Counted from the stretch's first letter, positions 5,758 through 12,625 are shown. The stretch is 13,224 bases of DNA from JAUWZS01 sp964423085 (GCA_964423085.1 CAYRDB010000015.1:1-13224), one strand, 5' to 3'. The notes: generated by a model from the sequence alone, not told the origin. Made by a program: numbers and translations.

Positions 5758-5958
5758 ATGGCTAACAACAGGAAGATGGCTATTTTTTGGATTATCGGAT
5801 CGCTTTGCATGCTGATGGGCTCTATCACAGCAGGCCGGCTTGAGGAGCCTGTGAATATGGGATACCTTATTGGGTTATCGTTCTCATTCATGCTGTTCAT
5901 GATGGGCGGACTTCTTTGGATAGCGGTCGCAATAGCTATGAAAAAAAAGATGGACTAG
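5758..5958 (+). CDS. Small membrane protein, 66 aa, two predicted TM helices
   Basis: Family not recognised. From the Met at 5758 it has a short basic N-terminus (MANNRKM), a first hydrophobic helix at about residues 8-25, a loop with Arg/Glu (GRLEEPVN) and a second, Met/Phe-rich helix at about 34-58. It ends in a basic tail (AMKKKMD). By the positive-inside rule both ends would face the cytoplasm. The frame stays open upstream to 5689, but that part overlaps aEF1-beta. Its TAG and that of the convergent DUF655 gene share the bases CTAG (5955-5958). A membrane-insertion or stress mini-protein is conceivable, but nothing specific supports a function. Confidence 0.65.
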   Translation: MANNRKMAIFWIIGSLCMLMGSITAGRLEEPVNMGYLIGLSFSFMLFMMGGLLWIAVAIAMKKKMD

Positions 5959-6503
5959 ATTCTGTTAGAAACGAACAGCCTGTGCCTGTCCTTGTTCTGC
6001 AACTCTTCCACCACTCTTTTTACCACCATTTTTACAGGTTCGGGTATCATCTGCACCCTTTCCTTCATATCGGAGAAGCTCTCGTAAGGCTTTGACCTCC
6101 TCTTGTTGATGAGCTCCCACATATGGCGCTTTCCTATGCCCGGAAGCAGCTCCAAGCTGTGAAGCCTGGTTGTTATCGGGCCTGCTTTGTTGAAAAAATC
6201 CACGAACCTGCTTTCATCTGCTACAACCAGATCCTTTATTACATTTTCCAGCTCTGCTTTTGAAAAGTTTGTAAGGGATTCATAGTCTATCCTCGAGCGT
6301 ATGTATTTTACTTCCTCCCTCTTGTTCTCGCCTATGTATAGCTTGTCCTTTGTTTTTACGGAAACGCCTTCGTTTACGACAAGCTCCAACAGGTTGAAAA
6401 ATTTCTCCCCTATCGCCTGCACTATAGGCTCGGCTTTCCTGTCGCCCGGCTTCCCCCTGGGCAGAAAATCTAATACTATTACATATTCATCTTTGGCAAC
6501 CAT
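5955..6503 (-). CDS. DUF655 protein with helix-hairpin-helix
   Basis: Archaea-specific DUF655 family, 182 aa, probably a nucleic-acid-binding protein. The N-terminal half (EYVIVLDFLPRGKPGDRK) is a small beta-rich, OB-like part. A helix-hairpin-helix lies at about residues 117-135 (LELLPGIGKRHMWELINKR), with a further helical stretch after it. The biochemical role is not established. It is the last gene of the pus10 - rpl21e - rpoF - DUF655 block, 16 nt after rpoF. GGTGGT (6508-6513) lies 4 nt before its start as a Shine-Dalgarno. In many euryarchaea ksgA, the 16S rRNA dimethyltransferase gene, follows DUF655; here a convergent small membrane protein gene takes that place. Confidence 0.92.
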   Translation of the reverse strand: MVAKDEYVIVLDFLPRGKPGDRKAEPIVQAIGEKFFNLLELVVNEGVSVKTKDKLYIGENKREEVKYIRSRIDYESLTNFSKAELENVIKDLVVADESRFVDFFNKAGPITTRLHSLELLPGIGKRHMWELINKRRSKPYESFSDMKERVQMIPEPVKMVVKRVVEELQNKDRHRLFVSNRI

Positions 6504-6519
6504 ATTACCACCAGCTGCG

Positions 6520-6852
6520 CTAGTGCGACTTTGCCTTTTTGACCAAGTCGAGAATCAGCGTTATTTCATCTTGCGTGAAGTTGGAGTACTCTTTCTGTAG
6601 TATGAACCGCAGGTCGTCGTTGTCCTCTGGGAGTATATTCGCTATCGATATCACTTGCCTGTCCCTAAGCTTTTGGTTTTTCTGCAATTCATCCACAAGA
6701 GACTCTATTTTCTTGGGATCTATAGAAATGAACTTTTTCAAATTGTCATATGCGTTCTTCTGCTCGTATTTCATCTCATCCTCGCTGCCCAGGCCTTCTA
6801 TTATCTCCTTCGCCTTGGCGTCTGTAATTATTTCTTCCTTGAGCAGATTCAT
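6520..6852 (-). CDS. rpoF: RNA polymerase subunit F (Rpb4-like)
   Basis: RpoF is the archaeal counterpart of Rpb4. With RpoE/Rpb7 it forms the stalk of RNA polymerase, which helps in open-complex formation, elongation and termination. The 110-aa length is right for the family. The protein is all-helical in appearance and ends in the HRDC-like part (IANILPEDNDDLRFILQKE... TQDEITLILDLVKKAKSH), which is characteristic. The start at 6852 has GGGGGAT (6857-6863) 4 nt upstream. It lies between rpl21e (81-nt gap) and DUF655 (16-nt gap), the standard archaeal gene order, so co-transcription is likely. Confidence 0.94.
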   Translation of the reverse strand: MNLLKEEIITDAKAKEIIEGLGSEDEMKYEQKNAYDNLKKFISIDPKKIESLVDELQKNQKLRDRQVISIANILPEDNDDLRFILQKEYSNFTQDEITLILDLVKKAKSH

Positions 6853-6933
6853 TTAAATCCCCCTTTTTAATCATTAATTCTACTAACTTAAATCTTGCTG
6901 TCAAAAGACTTGTCGGCAGCAGTCTATAAAAAT

Positions 6934-7218
6934 TTACATTTTCTTCAAGTGCTCGACCCTAGAAATTATGGTCTTTTTGATTCGACCAAAGGGCACTTCG
7001 ACTATATAGCTCCTTCCTCTGGTGCCAACGACCTTGCCTACTTTGCCCATGTACCTTGGAAACGGCATCCCTTTGTGGCTGGAAGGCTCTGGATATATCA
7101 TAACCTGGTCGTCTTTCTTGAACTTTTTAAGGAACTTTGTGATAGTAGGCCTGTGCGAAGGGTCCTGCCTTAGCTTGTTCCTCGTATCGTGCCTGAATCC
7201 CCTGGACTTTTTCACCAT
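6934..7218 (-). CDS. rpl21e: 50S ribosomal protein L21e
   Basis: Archaeal/eukaryotic large-subunit ribosomal protein L21e (eL21), 94 aa. The start MVKKSRGFRHDTRNKLRQ and the later FKKDDQVMIYPEPSSHKGMPF, PRYMGKVGKVVG and RGRSYIVEV stretches are diagnostic. It is strongly basic and has an SH3-like core. A longer in-frame reading from 7254 is rejected: its 12 extra residues (MYFILLYQNSDN) are not part of the family, and the TATA box at 7243-7249 places the transcript start near the Met at 7218. It is separated from pus10 by 57 nt and carries its own promoter, so it can be expressed apart from pus10. Confidence 0.96.
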   Translation of the reverse strand: MVKKSRGFRHDTRNKLRQDPSHRPTITKFLKKFKKDDQVMIYPEPSSHKGMPFPRYMGKVGKVVGTRGRSYIVEVPFGRIKKTIISRVEHLKKM

Positions 7219-7242
7219 ATTATCACTATTCTGATATAACAG

Positions 7243-7249
7243 TATAAAA
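7243..7249 (-). promoter_or_regulatory. TATA box of rpl21e-rpoF-DUF655
   Basis: On the minus strand this reads TTTTATA within ATTTTATACT. It is about 28 bp before the L21e start, which predicts a leaderless or very short-leader mRNA. A GTGAT-like sequence at 7222-7228 is an alternative Shine-Dalgarno if initiation is further upstream. Confidence 0.5.
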
Positions 7250-7275
7250 TACATCTACAAACATGCTTAAAAAGA

Positions 7276-8565
7276 TTAATTGCCTCGCCTGTCCCAGATT
7301 TTAACCACGTCGAGCTCTATGTTTTTCACAGAGTTGCCAATTATTTCGGATACGTTCGGCTGCGTCCTTCCGCTGTCCCCTGATATGAGCTCCTTTATGT
7401 AAAGGCCGGCCTCCCCAGTTATCTTGAACTCCACCTGTCCGTTCTTCATCAGCTTCGCCGATATGCTCTTCACTTTTCTCATCCGTTTGAGATCGCTTCT
7501 TCTATGCAGTACCCTGTTCGGCGTGTTCTGTGATATGGTCTTGCCCTTCAGCTTTTTCAACAGAGTGAGCTTCGACTTGTCCACTTTTTTCTCGAACTTT
7601 ACCCTGGCCACATAGGTTTTGTCGTATCTGGAGCTCTTCACTGTTTCAATGTCGTCTTTCGAAGCTATTCTGAGGTTGTACACCTTGACTTTTGACGACT
7701 TGTTGACTTCAGACTGGAGCGTCTTCGGCATACCGCCCCTTATTTTTGGCCTAACCATCTCTATTATGAACGGCCTTTTTCCTAGGCACCTTGCATCAAC
7801 ATCCTCCCTTCCAGAGCCGTGGAACTTTGTCTTCTTGGCTTTGAACGCTTTCAGCATAGGCTTTTCGATTATCTCCTGCACGGATGTGGGGTACATCTTC
7901 CCCTCACCACCGCATCTTTTGCAACCCTTGCCTCCACATTCCCTACACACCCACTTTGTCTGAGGTATGCCCCTCGCAAGCTTCTGGTACCTGCCATAAA
8001 CGTAAACACTCTTAACCTGAAGGTTCATCTCGTTCTTTTCCAGGTCTATTATTATCGTAATGTCGGGATCTTTCTGGTCGAATCGCTTTCCGGACATGCC
8101 TTCCACAAGCTTTCCCACTTCTCGATTAATCTCGTTCTTTATCGGCTCCACAAACTCTATGCCAACACTCTCCCACACTTTCTCCTCGGCTTTGGAAAGC
8201 TCAGAGGACAGAACAGTTCCAAGAAGGAATGTTTCAAACTCATACCCCTTGGTCTTTTCAACTATGTCAGAAGCTATCTTTCCTATTGTCTGAGAAAAAA
8301 AACCCTTGCACACCTTACATTTGCCTGGTTCGGAATGGGAAATTTTGGCATTGCGCATTTTTGTTCCATGAAAATTCGAATGGTCTATCTTAAGTTCTTC
8401 TCCAGAATCCACCAAAAAAGCGACAAAGTTTCTAACAGTCATTCCTCGCTCCTCGTTAGAGAATCCGCTCAGAAGCTCTGCGAAAGATCGGCCTAGGCAG
8501 TGATCGCATACATACCCGTCCAACATCAAAGATATCGCCCGTTTCACCATCTTCCTGTCTTCCAT
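7276..8565 (-). CDS. pus10: tRNA pseudouridine synthase Pus10
   Basis: Converts U54 and/or U55 in the tRNA T-loop to pseudouridine; in archaea it replaces bacterial TruB for position 55. It is 429 aa, normal for archaeal Pus10. The N-terminal accessory/THUMP region holds zinc-ligand cysteine pairs C20/C23 (VCDHC) and C83/C86 (CKVC). A second cysteine cluster C207, C210, C215, C218 (CRECGGKGCKRC) precedes the catalytic domain and leads into the family stretch GKMYPTSVQEII. The catalytic motif is GREDVDARCLGKRPF (252-266), with the Asp at position 255 aligning to the GRxD motif of pseudouridine synthases. The start at 8565 has GTGAT 5 nt upstream; the next in-frame Met is residue 6. All three tRNA genes here have TTC at T-loop positions 54-56. 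It is first in the rpl21e-rpoF-DUF655 block. Confidence 0.96.
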   Translation of the reverse strand: MEDRKMVKRAISLMLDGYVCDHCLGRSFAELLSGFSNEERGMTVRNFVAFLVDSGEELKIDHSNFHGTKMRNAKISHSEPGKCKVCKGFFSQTIGKIASDIVEKTKGYEFETFLLGTVLSSELSKAEEKVWESVGIEFVEPIKNEINREVGKLVEGMSGKRFDQKDPDITIIIDLEKNEMNLQVKSVYVYGRYQKLARGIPQTKWVCRECGGKGCKRCGGEGKMYPTSVQEIIEKPMLKAFKAKKTKFHGSGREDVDARCLGKRPFIIEMVRPKIRGGMPKTLQSEVNKSSKVKVYNLRIASKDDIETVKSSRYDKTYVARVKFEKKVDKSKLTLLKKLKGKTISQNTPNRVLHRRSDLKRMRKVKSISAKLMKNGQVEFKITGEAGLYIKELISGDSGRTQPNVSEIIGNSVKNIELDVVKIWDRRGN

Positions 8566-8586
8566 GCTATCACAATTGATTGGATG

Positions 8587-8596
8587 CTATTAAAAG
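8587..8596 (-). promoter_or_regulatory. Possible TATA box of pus10
   Basis: On the minus strand this reads CTTTTAATAG, centred about 26 bp before the pus10 ATG. A more upstream AT-rich stretch (8600-8615) is an alternative that would keep the GTGAT Shine-Dalgarno in the transcript. Confidence 0.35.
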
Positions 8597-8677
8597 TGAA
8601 TTATATTATTTAAAATCTATTTGCTGGAACAGATAAAATTATTATAACTTAAGAACACAACATTATTTAGATAGACC

Positions 8678-8779
8678 ATGCAAGCACATAGCGACCGCCA
8701 AAAGCTAGTTCTTAATGGATTGTGGGAGCATCCAGTCTATCTAGTATCCAGGACATCCAAGTTTATCGGAATAAACTGA
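8678..8779 (+). CDS. Possible 33-aa peptide (doubtful)
   Basis: An ATG frame encodes MQAHSDRQKLVLNGLWEHPV and then 13 more residues before TGA. AT-rich TATA-like sequence at 8636-8650 would put a transcript start shortly before the ATG, so a near-leaderless mRNA is possible. There is no Shine-Dalgarno and no known family. It may be a chance frame or a remnant of a larger gene. Its stop codon lies inside the inverted repeat starting at 8773. Confidence 0.2.
   Translation: MQAHSDRQKLVLNGLWEHPVYLVSRTSKFIGIN
8761..8776. repeat. Small hairpin GTTTAT-CGGA-ATAAAC
   Basis: A perfect 6-bp inverted repeat with a 4-nt loop. Its right arm overlaps the left arm of the longer inverted repeat at 8773-8782, so an RNA could form one pairing or the other but not both fully. 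Confidence 0.45.
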
Positions 8780-8896
8780 TATGGGATGATTCCGTTTCCT
8801 GCTTCATCGTCGGATGACCTGAAAAAAACCAACATAGCTTCATAGCAACTTCGTTGGGAAAGGGTCTCAACACAACCCCGATAGAAATATCAGTTT
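8773..8896. repeat. Region bounded by a 10-bp perfect inverted repeat (candidate structured RNA)
   Basis: AAACTGATAT (8773-8782) is the exact reverse complement of ATATCAGTTT (8887-8896). GGG just inside the left arm can pair with CCC near the right arm across a small internal loop. Inside are shorter stems, TCATC-GTCG-GATGA near 8804-8817 and CCAAC/GTTGG near 8829-8857. The closed 124-nt unit could be a small RNA, but no known RNA family is recognised and either strand is possible. Confidence 0.3.
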
Positions 8897-8923
8897 TGAC
8901 AAGGTTGTTCAGTTGGATCCCTC

Positions 8924-8929
8924 AAAAAA
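8924..8929 (-). terminator. T-tract downstream of tRNA-Val
   Basis: Six consecutive T on the minus strand, within TATTATTTTTTGAG, beginning 24 nt after the tRNA-Val discriminator. Archaeal RNA polymerase terminates at such U-tracts without needing a hairpin, so this is a likely end for the tRNA-Val transcript. Confidence 0.5.
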
Positions 8930-8952
8930 TAATAGCATGCTTTAGTGTTAGG

Positions 8953-9024
8953 TGGGCCCACCCGGAGTCGAACCGGACTCTCCACCTTGTAAGGGTGGCG
9001 TCCTAGCCGATAGACTATGGGCCC
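8953..9024 (-). tRNA. tRNA-Val (anticodon TAC)
   Basis: Minus-strand, 72-nt intronless cloverleaf. The acceptor GGGCCCA/TGGGCCC is perfect; the D stem GTCT/GGAC has an 8-nt loop. The anticodon stem CCACC/GGTGG has loop CTTACAA with anticodon TAC at 8991-8989. The variable loop is 4 nt and the T arm TCCGG-TTCGACT-CCGGG has one T-G pair. The discriminator is A (8953); the next bases are CCT, so CCA is not fully encoded. Its 5' end directly follows the TAA of the LamG-domain gene on the same strand. A TATA-like TTTTTATTTT (9051-9060) lies inside that gene. Confidence 0.96.
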
Positions 9025-10452
9025 TTAGCAACTATTAGTTCCTGATTTTGAAAATAAAAAGCTTACTAGAATCAAAGAAGAAAGCAGAATTATTTGAACC
9101 ATGCCGAAAACATCAAAGTCGGGCAGGCTTACAACTCCGCCTTTCATGCTCAGCGCGCCTTGGAAAGATATCTTCTGGTACAGCTCCGAGAGTTCGGACG
9201 AAACCTGAACAGTGGCGCTTGCAGACTGGGTGGTGAGCATAATCAGTTTCGAGTATATCTGCTGTATGTAGTTTGTTCCGAGAATGGATGTGGTCTGGTC
9301 GCCGTTCTCTACCAGAAGCCTGTCTGGATTGGAAGAAACTATCTTGATTTTATAGGAGTCTGAAAGCGTGCCGTTATTCTTTATAGTAATCGCTAGGTTG
9401 GTTTCGTCCCCTACAGTAGAGCTTATTGAATTGGGCATGCTCACCTGGAACGATATCGGATAGAAAGCCTTTGTTTGTTCAGAATAGGCGCCTGAATACA
9501 GCTGGTCGTAAGCTTTGCACGCAAGCGTGTTTTTCACTGTCCTAAGCTCTCCGCTTGGGTCTTTGTTCATGTTGTAAGAAGGGTTCTCTATCACACAAGA
9601 GCCGCCGCCGGACTTGCCTGAATACGGAAATGGGGTGCACATCTGCGCGCCGTTCAGAGTGCATTCAACATTGACATCTTCCGGATAGTCTGTAATCCAC
9701 GAGACGTAAACCTGGTCTATGTTAGCTGACATAGAAAGCGATAGTATTTCTGGCCTGGATTTCTGATAGTTGTTTATTATCTCCTGATCGCTAAGGGAGC
9801 GATCGTATATTCGAAACTCGTCTATCATGCCCCTGAAATAATAGTTATTTGAATACCTCCAGCCGCTCACCCTCGCCGATGCTGTTGCGCTTTTGCTGGC
9901 GCTAGTAGTGCCCAGGCAATTTCCCAGAGTCTGCTTAACTCCGTCTATGTATATCGCATTGTCATTTACATTAGGAACTCCGTTGTAGAAGTCAGCCACT
10001 ACATGTACCCATCTGTTTGCCAGGCCAGACGAAGAGAACCCCAATACGTTGCTCTGCCCTGTGTTGAACCCAAAGCATCCTCCGGCAAAATAAAGGTCGT
10101 AAGTGCTCTGCCATCCGAACGGCATTACCCCATTTGCCCCAGTCCAGTACATCCAGAACTCCACAGTGTTATGCCCGCCTGCGGACGTGTCTACTTCGAG
10201 AGTGTCTAGATTCACATATGAAGTGCCTGGAAAGTTGAGCGCGCTGCCGTATTTTCCAGTTGTCCACGTGGCTCCAGTTATCGCTCCGTTGTTGTTATTC
10301 CCGCTGTAGTCTTTGGCCACTGTTCCACTCCCCTCGTCAAACGGCAGGTATACAACAAGGGAATCGTGGAGAAAAGCGCTAGCCGGAGATGAAATCAGTA
10401 TGGATGCTAGCACTAGTGACAGGCATATGCATGCCGACGAACGGATTCTCAT
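9025..10452 (-). CDS. Secreted, membrane-anchored LamG-domain surface protein
   Basis: Probable cell-surface protein of 475 aa. Residues 1-26 are a signal peptide (basic start, hydrophobic core, SPASA-like cleavage site). A LamG/concanavalin A-like jelly-roll spans about 29-230, with hallmarks LVVYLPFDEGSGTVAKDYSG, GKYGSALNF, TVEFWMYW, AIYIDGVKQ and MIDEFRIYDRSLSDQEI. An Ig-like region with four Cys (264, 272, 286, 312) follows, then a CARDB-like beta domain (about 335-425). A single C-terminal helix (about 448-467) and short tail would anchor it. Such domains usually bind carbohydrate or mediate adhesion; the ligand is unknown. The start at 10452 fits the palindromic TATA at 10473-10482. It is divergent from the GT-C-like gene and abuts tRNA-Val. 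Confidence 0.88.
   Translation of the reverse strand: MRIRSSACICLSLVLASILISSPASAFLHDSLVVYLPFDEGSGTVAKDYSGNNNNGAITGATWTTGKYGSALNFPGTSYVNLDTLEVDTSAGGHNTVEFWMYWTGANGVMPFGWQSTYDLYFAGGCFGFNTGQSNVLGFSSSGLANRWVHVVADFYNGVPNVNDNAIYIDGVKQTLGNCLGTTSASKSATASARVSGWRYSNNYYFRGMIDEFRIYDRSLSDQEIINNYQKSRPEILSLSMSANIDQVYVSWITDYPEDVNVECTLNGAQMCTPFPYSGKSGGGSCVIENPSYNMNKDPSGELRTVKNTLACKAYDQLYSGAYSEQTKAFYPISFQVSMPNSISSTVGDETNLAITIKNNGTLSDSYKIKIVSSNPDRLLVENGDQTTSILGTNYIQQIYSKLIMLTTQSASATVQVSSELSELYQKISFQGALSMKGGVVSLPDFDVFGMVQIILLSSLILVSFLFSKSGTNSC
9051..9060 (-). promoter_or_regulatory. Possible tRNA-Val TATA box inside the upstream CDS
   Basis: TTTTTATTTT on the minus strand, about 31 bp before the first tRNA base, within the last codons of the LamG-domain gene. 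This would let the tRNA be transcribed on its own with a leader of about 5 nt. Confidence 0.4.
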
Positions 10453-10472
10453 ATTTAATTATTGCTTCTTGG

Positions 10473-10482
10473 ATAATATTAT
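10473..10482. promoter_or_regulatory. Palindromic TATA element shared by two divergent genes
   Basis: ATAATATTAT is its own reverse complement. Its centre is 25 bp from the LamG gene ATG (10452, minus) and 31 bp from the GT-C-like gene ATG (10508, plus). It is the only clear TATA-like sequence in the 55-bp gap, so it may serve both directions. Both mRNAs would be leaderless or nearly so. Confidence 0.55.
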
Positions 10483-10507
10483 AAGTGGTCGGTCGGTGTC
10501 TGAATTG

Positions 10508-12625
10508 ATGAAATTCCTTTCAAACCATGCCCATAAGATTTCCAACCTGGCGGTATTCGCAATTATATTTGCGTTCCTTGCTAGCTATTTTAATCCAGGA
10601 CTGATACTGCTCGACACTGTCACATCAGGAGGGGATACAGGATCTCACAACTACTCTCTTTGGTACTTGGACAGCGAGCTGATCAAAAGCGGCAGGCTTT
10701 CCGGATGGTCACCGGACTGGTACGCCGGGTTTCCTATATTCCAGTTCTACTTCGTCCTGCCGTTCCTGATAATGGAGGTTCTGAGCGCGGTGTTCCCGCT
10801 TTTCGTTTCTTTCAAGATAGTTAGCGTTCTGGGAACTTTTCTTCTTCCAGTGGCTGCATTCATCTCGATGAAAATGATGGGTCAAAAGTTTCCAGCGCCC
10901 ATACTTGCAGCTCTTCTGACCCTTCCATTCCTCTTCATGGAAGCCAATTCAATGTGGGGAGGGAACATACCATCCACCCTGGCAGGAGAGTTTTCATACA
11001 GCCTCAGCCTTGCTTTCACTGTCCTGTTCATGGGTGCTTTGCACAGAAGCTTCAAATCAAGAAGCATTGGAATGATTGTCTGCGCCTCCGTGATTTTTTC
11101 GCTTGCTCTTCTCTGCCACATATACACTGCAATATTCGCAGTGGCTTCGTCATTGTTCTTCATAATCGTAAAAGATAGGAAAGAGCTTTTAGGCAGGATT
11201 CCCCATTTCATAAAGGTTTACGGTCTGGCTTTCCTTCTTACAGCATTCTGGGCAGTCCCTCTTCTGGCTAAGATGCAATACGCAACAGCATACCACTATG
11301 TCTGGAGTCTGGGCAGCATTCTAGATGTTCTCCCAGCAATCATTCTGCCGTTCGTCCTGCTGGCAGCGGCTGGCGCATACGAAGGGTTGCGAAAGAGGGA
11401 CAACGTGACCGCATATCTGCTTTTTGCGATGCTGACATCGTTGATTCTCTACATGTTTGGACCGGTAGCCGGACTTACGGACATAAGGTTCGTACCTATG
11501 CTCCAGCTGTTTCCGATGTTCATAGCTTCGTGCTTCCTGGCAAACGTCCTAAAAAGCTTCAGGTTTAGCTGGATAGCTGTGCTGGCGATTTCTCTAATAG
11601 TGATTTTCTGGGTGAGCAGCAACGTCAGCTACATAGACTTTTGGATAAAATGGAACTACGAAGGGTTCCAGAGCAAGCCTCATTGGAGCGAGTTAGAAAG
11701 CATGATGTTCTACCTTTCTTCCCTGCCCGATGGAAGGGTAGTGCATGAATATTCCAGCTCTCATGACATGTACGGGACCCCTAGGACGCTCGAAAACACC
11801 CCTCTGTTCTCAGGAAAGCCAACTCTAGAAGGTTTGAACATTGAATCCGCGCTTTCTGCGCCTTATGTTTTTGTCATTCAGGCTGAGATATCGCAGACAT
11901 CGACCTGCCCCATACCAAACATGAGATGCGGAAGCTTCAACATAACAATGGCAGAGAGACACTTGGAGATGTTCAACATAAGGTATATTGTGGCGACTTC
12001 TGAAAAGCTGAAAGTGGCGATTGAAGAGCAGACTGAATGGCCGTTGCTTGAGGAATTCGGACCGCTTTCGGTATACAAAGTCGGAAATCAGAACTATGTC
12101 GAGGTTCCTGAATACATGCCAATGATCTTCGAAAAGAAAGGAAGTGACTGGAAAGAGCTTTCATTGGAATGGTTCAAGAACGAGAGTGTGATCGACGTGC
12201 CTATAATTTTCGTCGACGAAGGTGACAAGCTTCCGGAAATATCTGCAAAAAAGATAGATTCTCTGGACGATGTTGAAAAGGTGCCTCTAAACGCAAATTG
12301 CAATGTGCGCAGCGAGCGAATTTCAAACAGCGAGATATCAATAGACACGGACTGCATAGGCCAGCCTATTGTTGTGAAAATGTCATATTTTCCCAATTGG
12401 CAGGTCGAGGGCGCGGACAAAGTCTATCTGACATCGCCTTCGTTCATGATGATTTTCCCGAAACAGGAGAATGTGAGGCTATACTACGGATATACGGATG
12501 TAGATTATGCAAGCTACGCGCTGACCGCTGCTGGTATTTTCACACTGATTTCGTTAGCGGTCTTTAGAAAAGTAGAATTTAAGCATGTTTGCAAACATCT
12601 TAGGAGAATCGCCAATTCCAAATGA
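10508..12625 (+). CDS. GT-C-like integral membrane protein, PTPS_related family
   Basis: Large multi-pass membrane protein, 705 aa, resembling the '6-pyruvoyl-tetrahydropterin synthase related' family (Pfam PTPS_related). Despite the name this is a polytopic family of the GT-C glycosyltransferase type. After the first helix (about 12-34) an outside loop carries GGDTGSH (41-47) and GRLSGWSPDWYAGFPIFQF (62-80), family hallmarks with acidic residues D43 and D70. About ten more helices run to ~440. A large external domain (~450-660) follows, with SYFPNWQVEGADKVYLTSPSF near its end, then a last helix (~665-688) and a basic tail. It probably transfers sugar from a lipid carrier outside the cell. 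The frame is open upstream to 10313, but that part overlaps the LamG gene; the ATG at 10508 fits the shared promoter. Its 3' end overlaps the convergent GT2 gene by 72 bp. Confidence 0.85.
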   Translation: MKFLSNHAHKISNLAVFAIIFAFLASYFNPGLILLDTVTSGGDTGSHNYSLWYLDSELIKSGRLSGWSPDWYAGFPIFQFYFVLPFLIMEVLSAVFPLFVSFKIVSVLGTFLLPVAAFISMKMMGQKFPAPILAALLTLPFLFMEANSMWGGNIPSTLAGEFSYSLSLAFTVLFMGALHRSFKSRSIGMIVCASVIFSLALLCHIYTAIFAVASSLFFIIVKDRKELLGRIPHFIKVYGLAFLLTAFWAVPLLAKMQYATAYHYVWSLGSILDVLPAIILPFVLLAAAGAYEGLRKRDNVTAYLLFAMLTSLILYMFGPVAGLTDIRFVPMLQLFPMFIASCFLANVLKSFRFSWIAVLAISLIVIFWVSSNVSYIDFWIKWNYEGFQSKPHWSELESMMFYLSSLPDGRVVHEYSSSHDMYGTPRTLENTPLFSGKPTLEGLNIESALSAPYVFVIQAEISQTSTCPIPNMRCGSFNITMAERHLEMFNIRYIVATSEKLKVAIEEQTEWPLLEEFGPLSVYKVGNQNYVEVPEYMPMIFEKKGSDWKELSLEWFKNESVIDVPIIFVDEGDKLPEISAKKIDSLDDVEKVPLNANCNVRSERISNSEISIDTDCIGQPIVVKMSYFPNWQVEGADKVYLTSPSFMMIFPKQENVRLYYGYTDVDYASYALTAAGIFTLISLAVFRKVEFKHVCKHLRRIANSK

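Larger units (their letters stand above)
8566..8952. other. 387-bp stretch without a recognisable gene
   Basis: Lies between the pus10 start and the 3' end of tRNA-Val. The left part (8587-8672) is AT-rich and holds possible promoters in both directions. The rest is less AT-rich than a plain spacer and contains a 33-codon ORF, a hairpin at 8761-8776, a 10-bp inverted repeat enclosing 8773-8896, and a T6 tract (minus strand) after tRNA-Val. I found no tRNA, no clear C/D box pair, and no RNase P or SRP RNA core motif. Confidence 0.6.

Noticed and set aside
7819..8496. 225-aa plus-strand frame across pus10
   Set aside because: It is the antisense shadow of a well-supported pus10 gene and has no recognisable domain or promoter.
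8773..8822. C/D box sRNA on the plus strand (CTGA at 8776-8779 and 8819-8822 with a GGATGAT between)
   Set aside because: The C-like boxes do not match RTGATGA and the distances (28 nt between the box and the second CTGA) do not fit archaeal C/D guides of about 12 nt.
8821..8880. RNase P RNA fragment suggested by GGGAAAGGGTC
   Set aside because: The resemblance to the conserved GAGGAAAGTCC element is short, and no matching ACAGAAA-type partner or P4 pairing was found.
8930..9030. Integrated element or attachment site at tRNA-Val
   Set aside because: No integrase, no second copy of the tRNA 3' end and no foreign-looking genes in the window. The gene-poor stretch after the tRNA is not enough.
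10313..10507. N-terminal extension of the GT-C-like protein
   Set aside because: The 65 extra codons are antisense to the LamG gene's signal peptide region and lie upstream of the likely promoter. The Met at 10508 gives a proper membrane-protein start.
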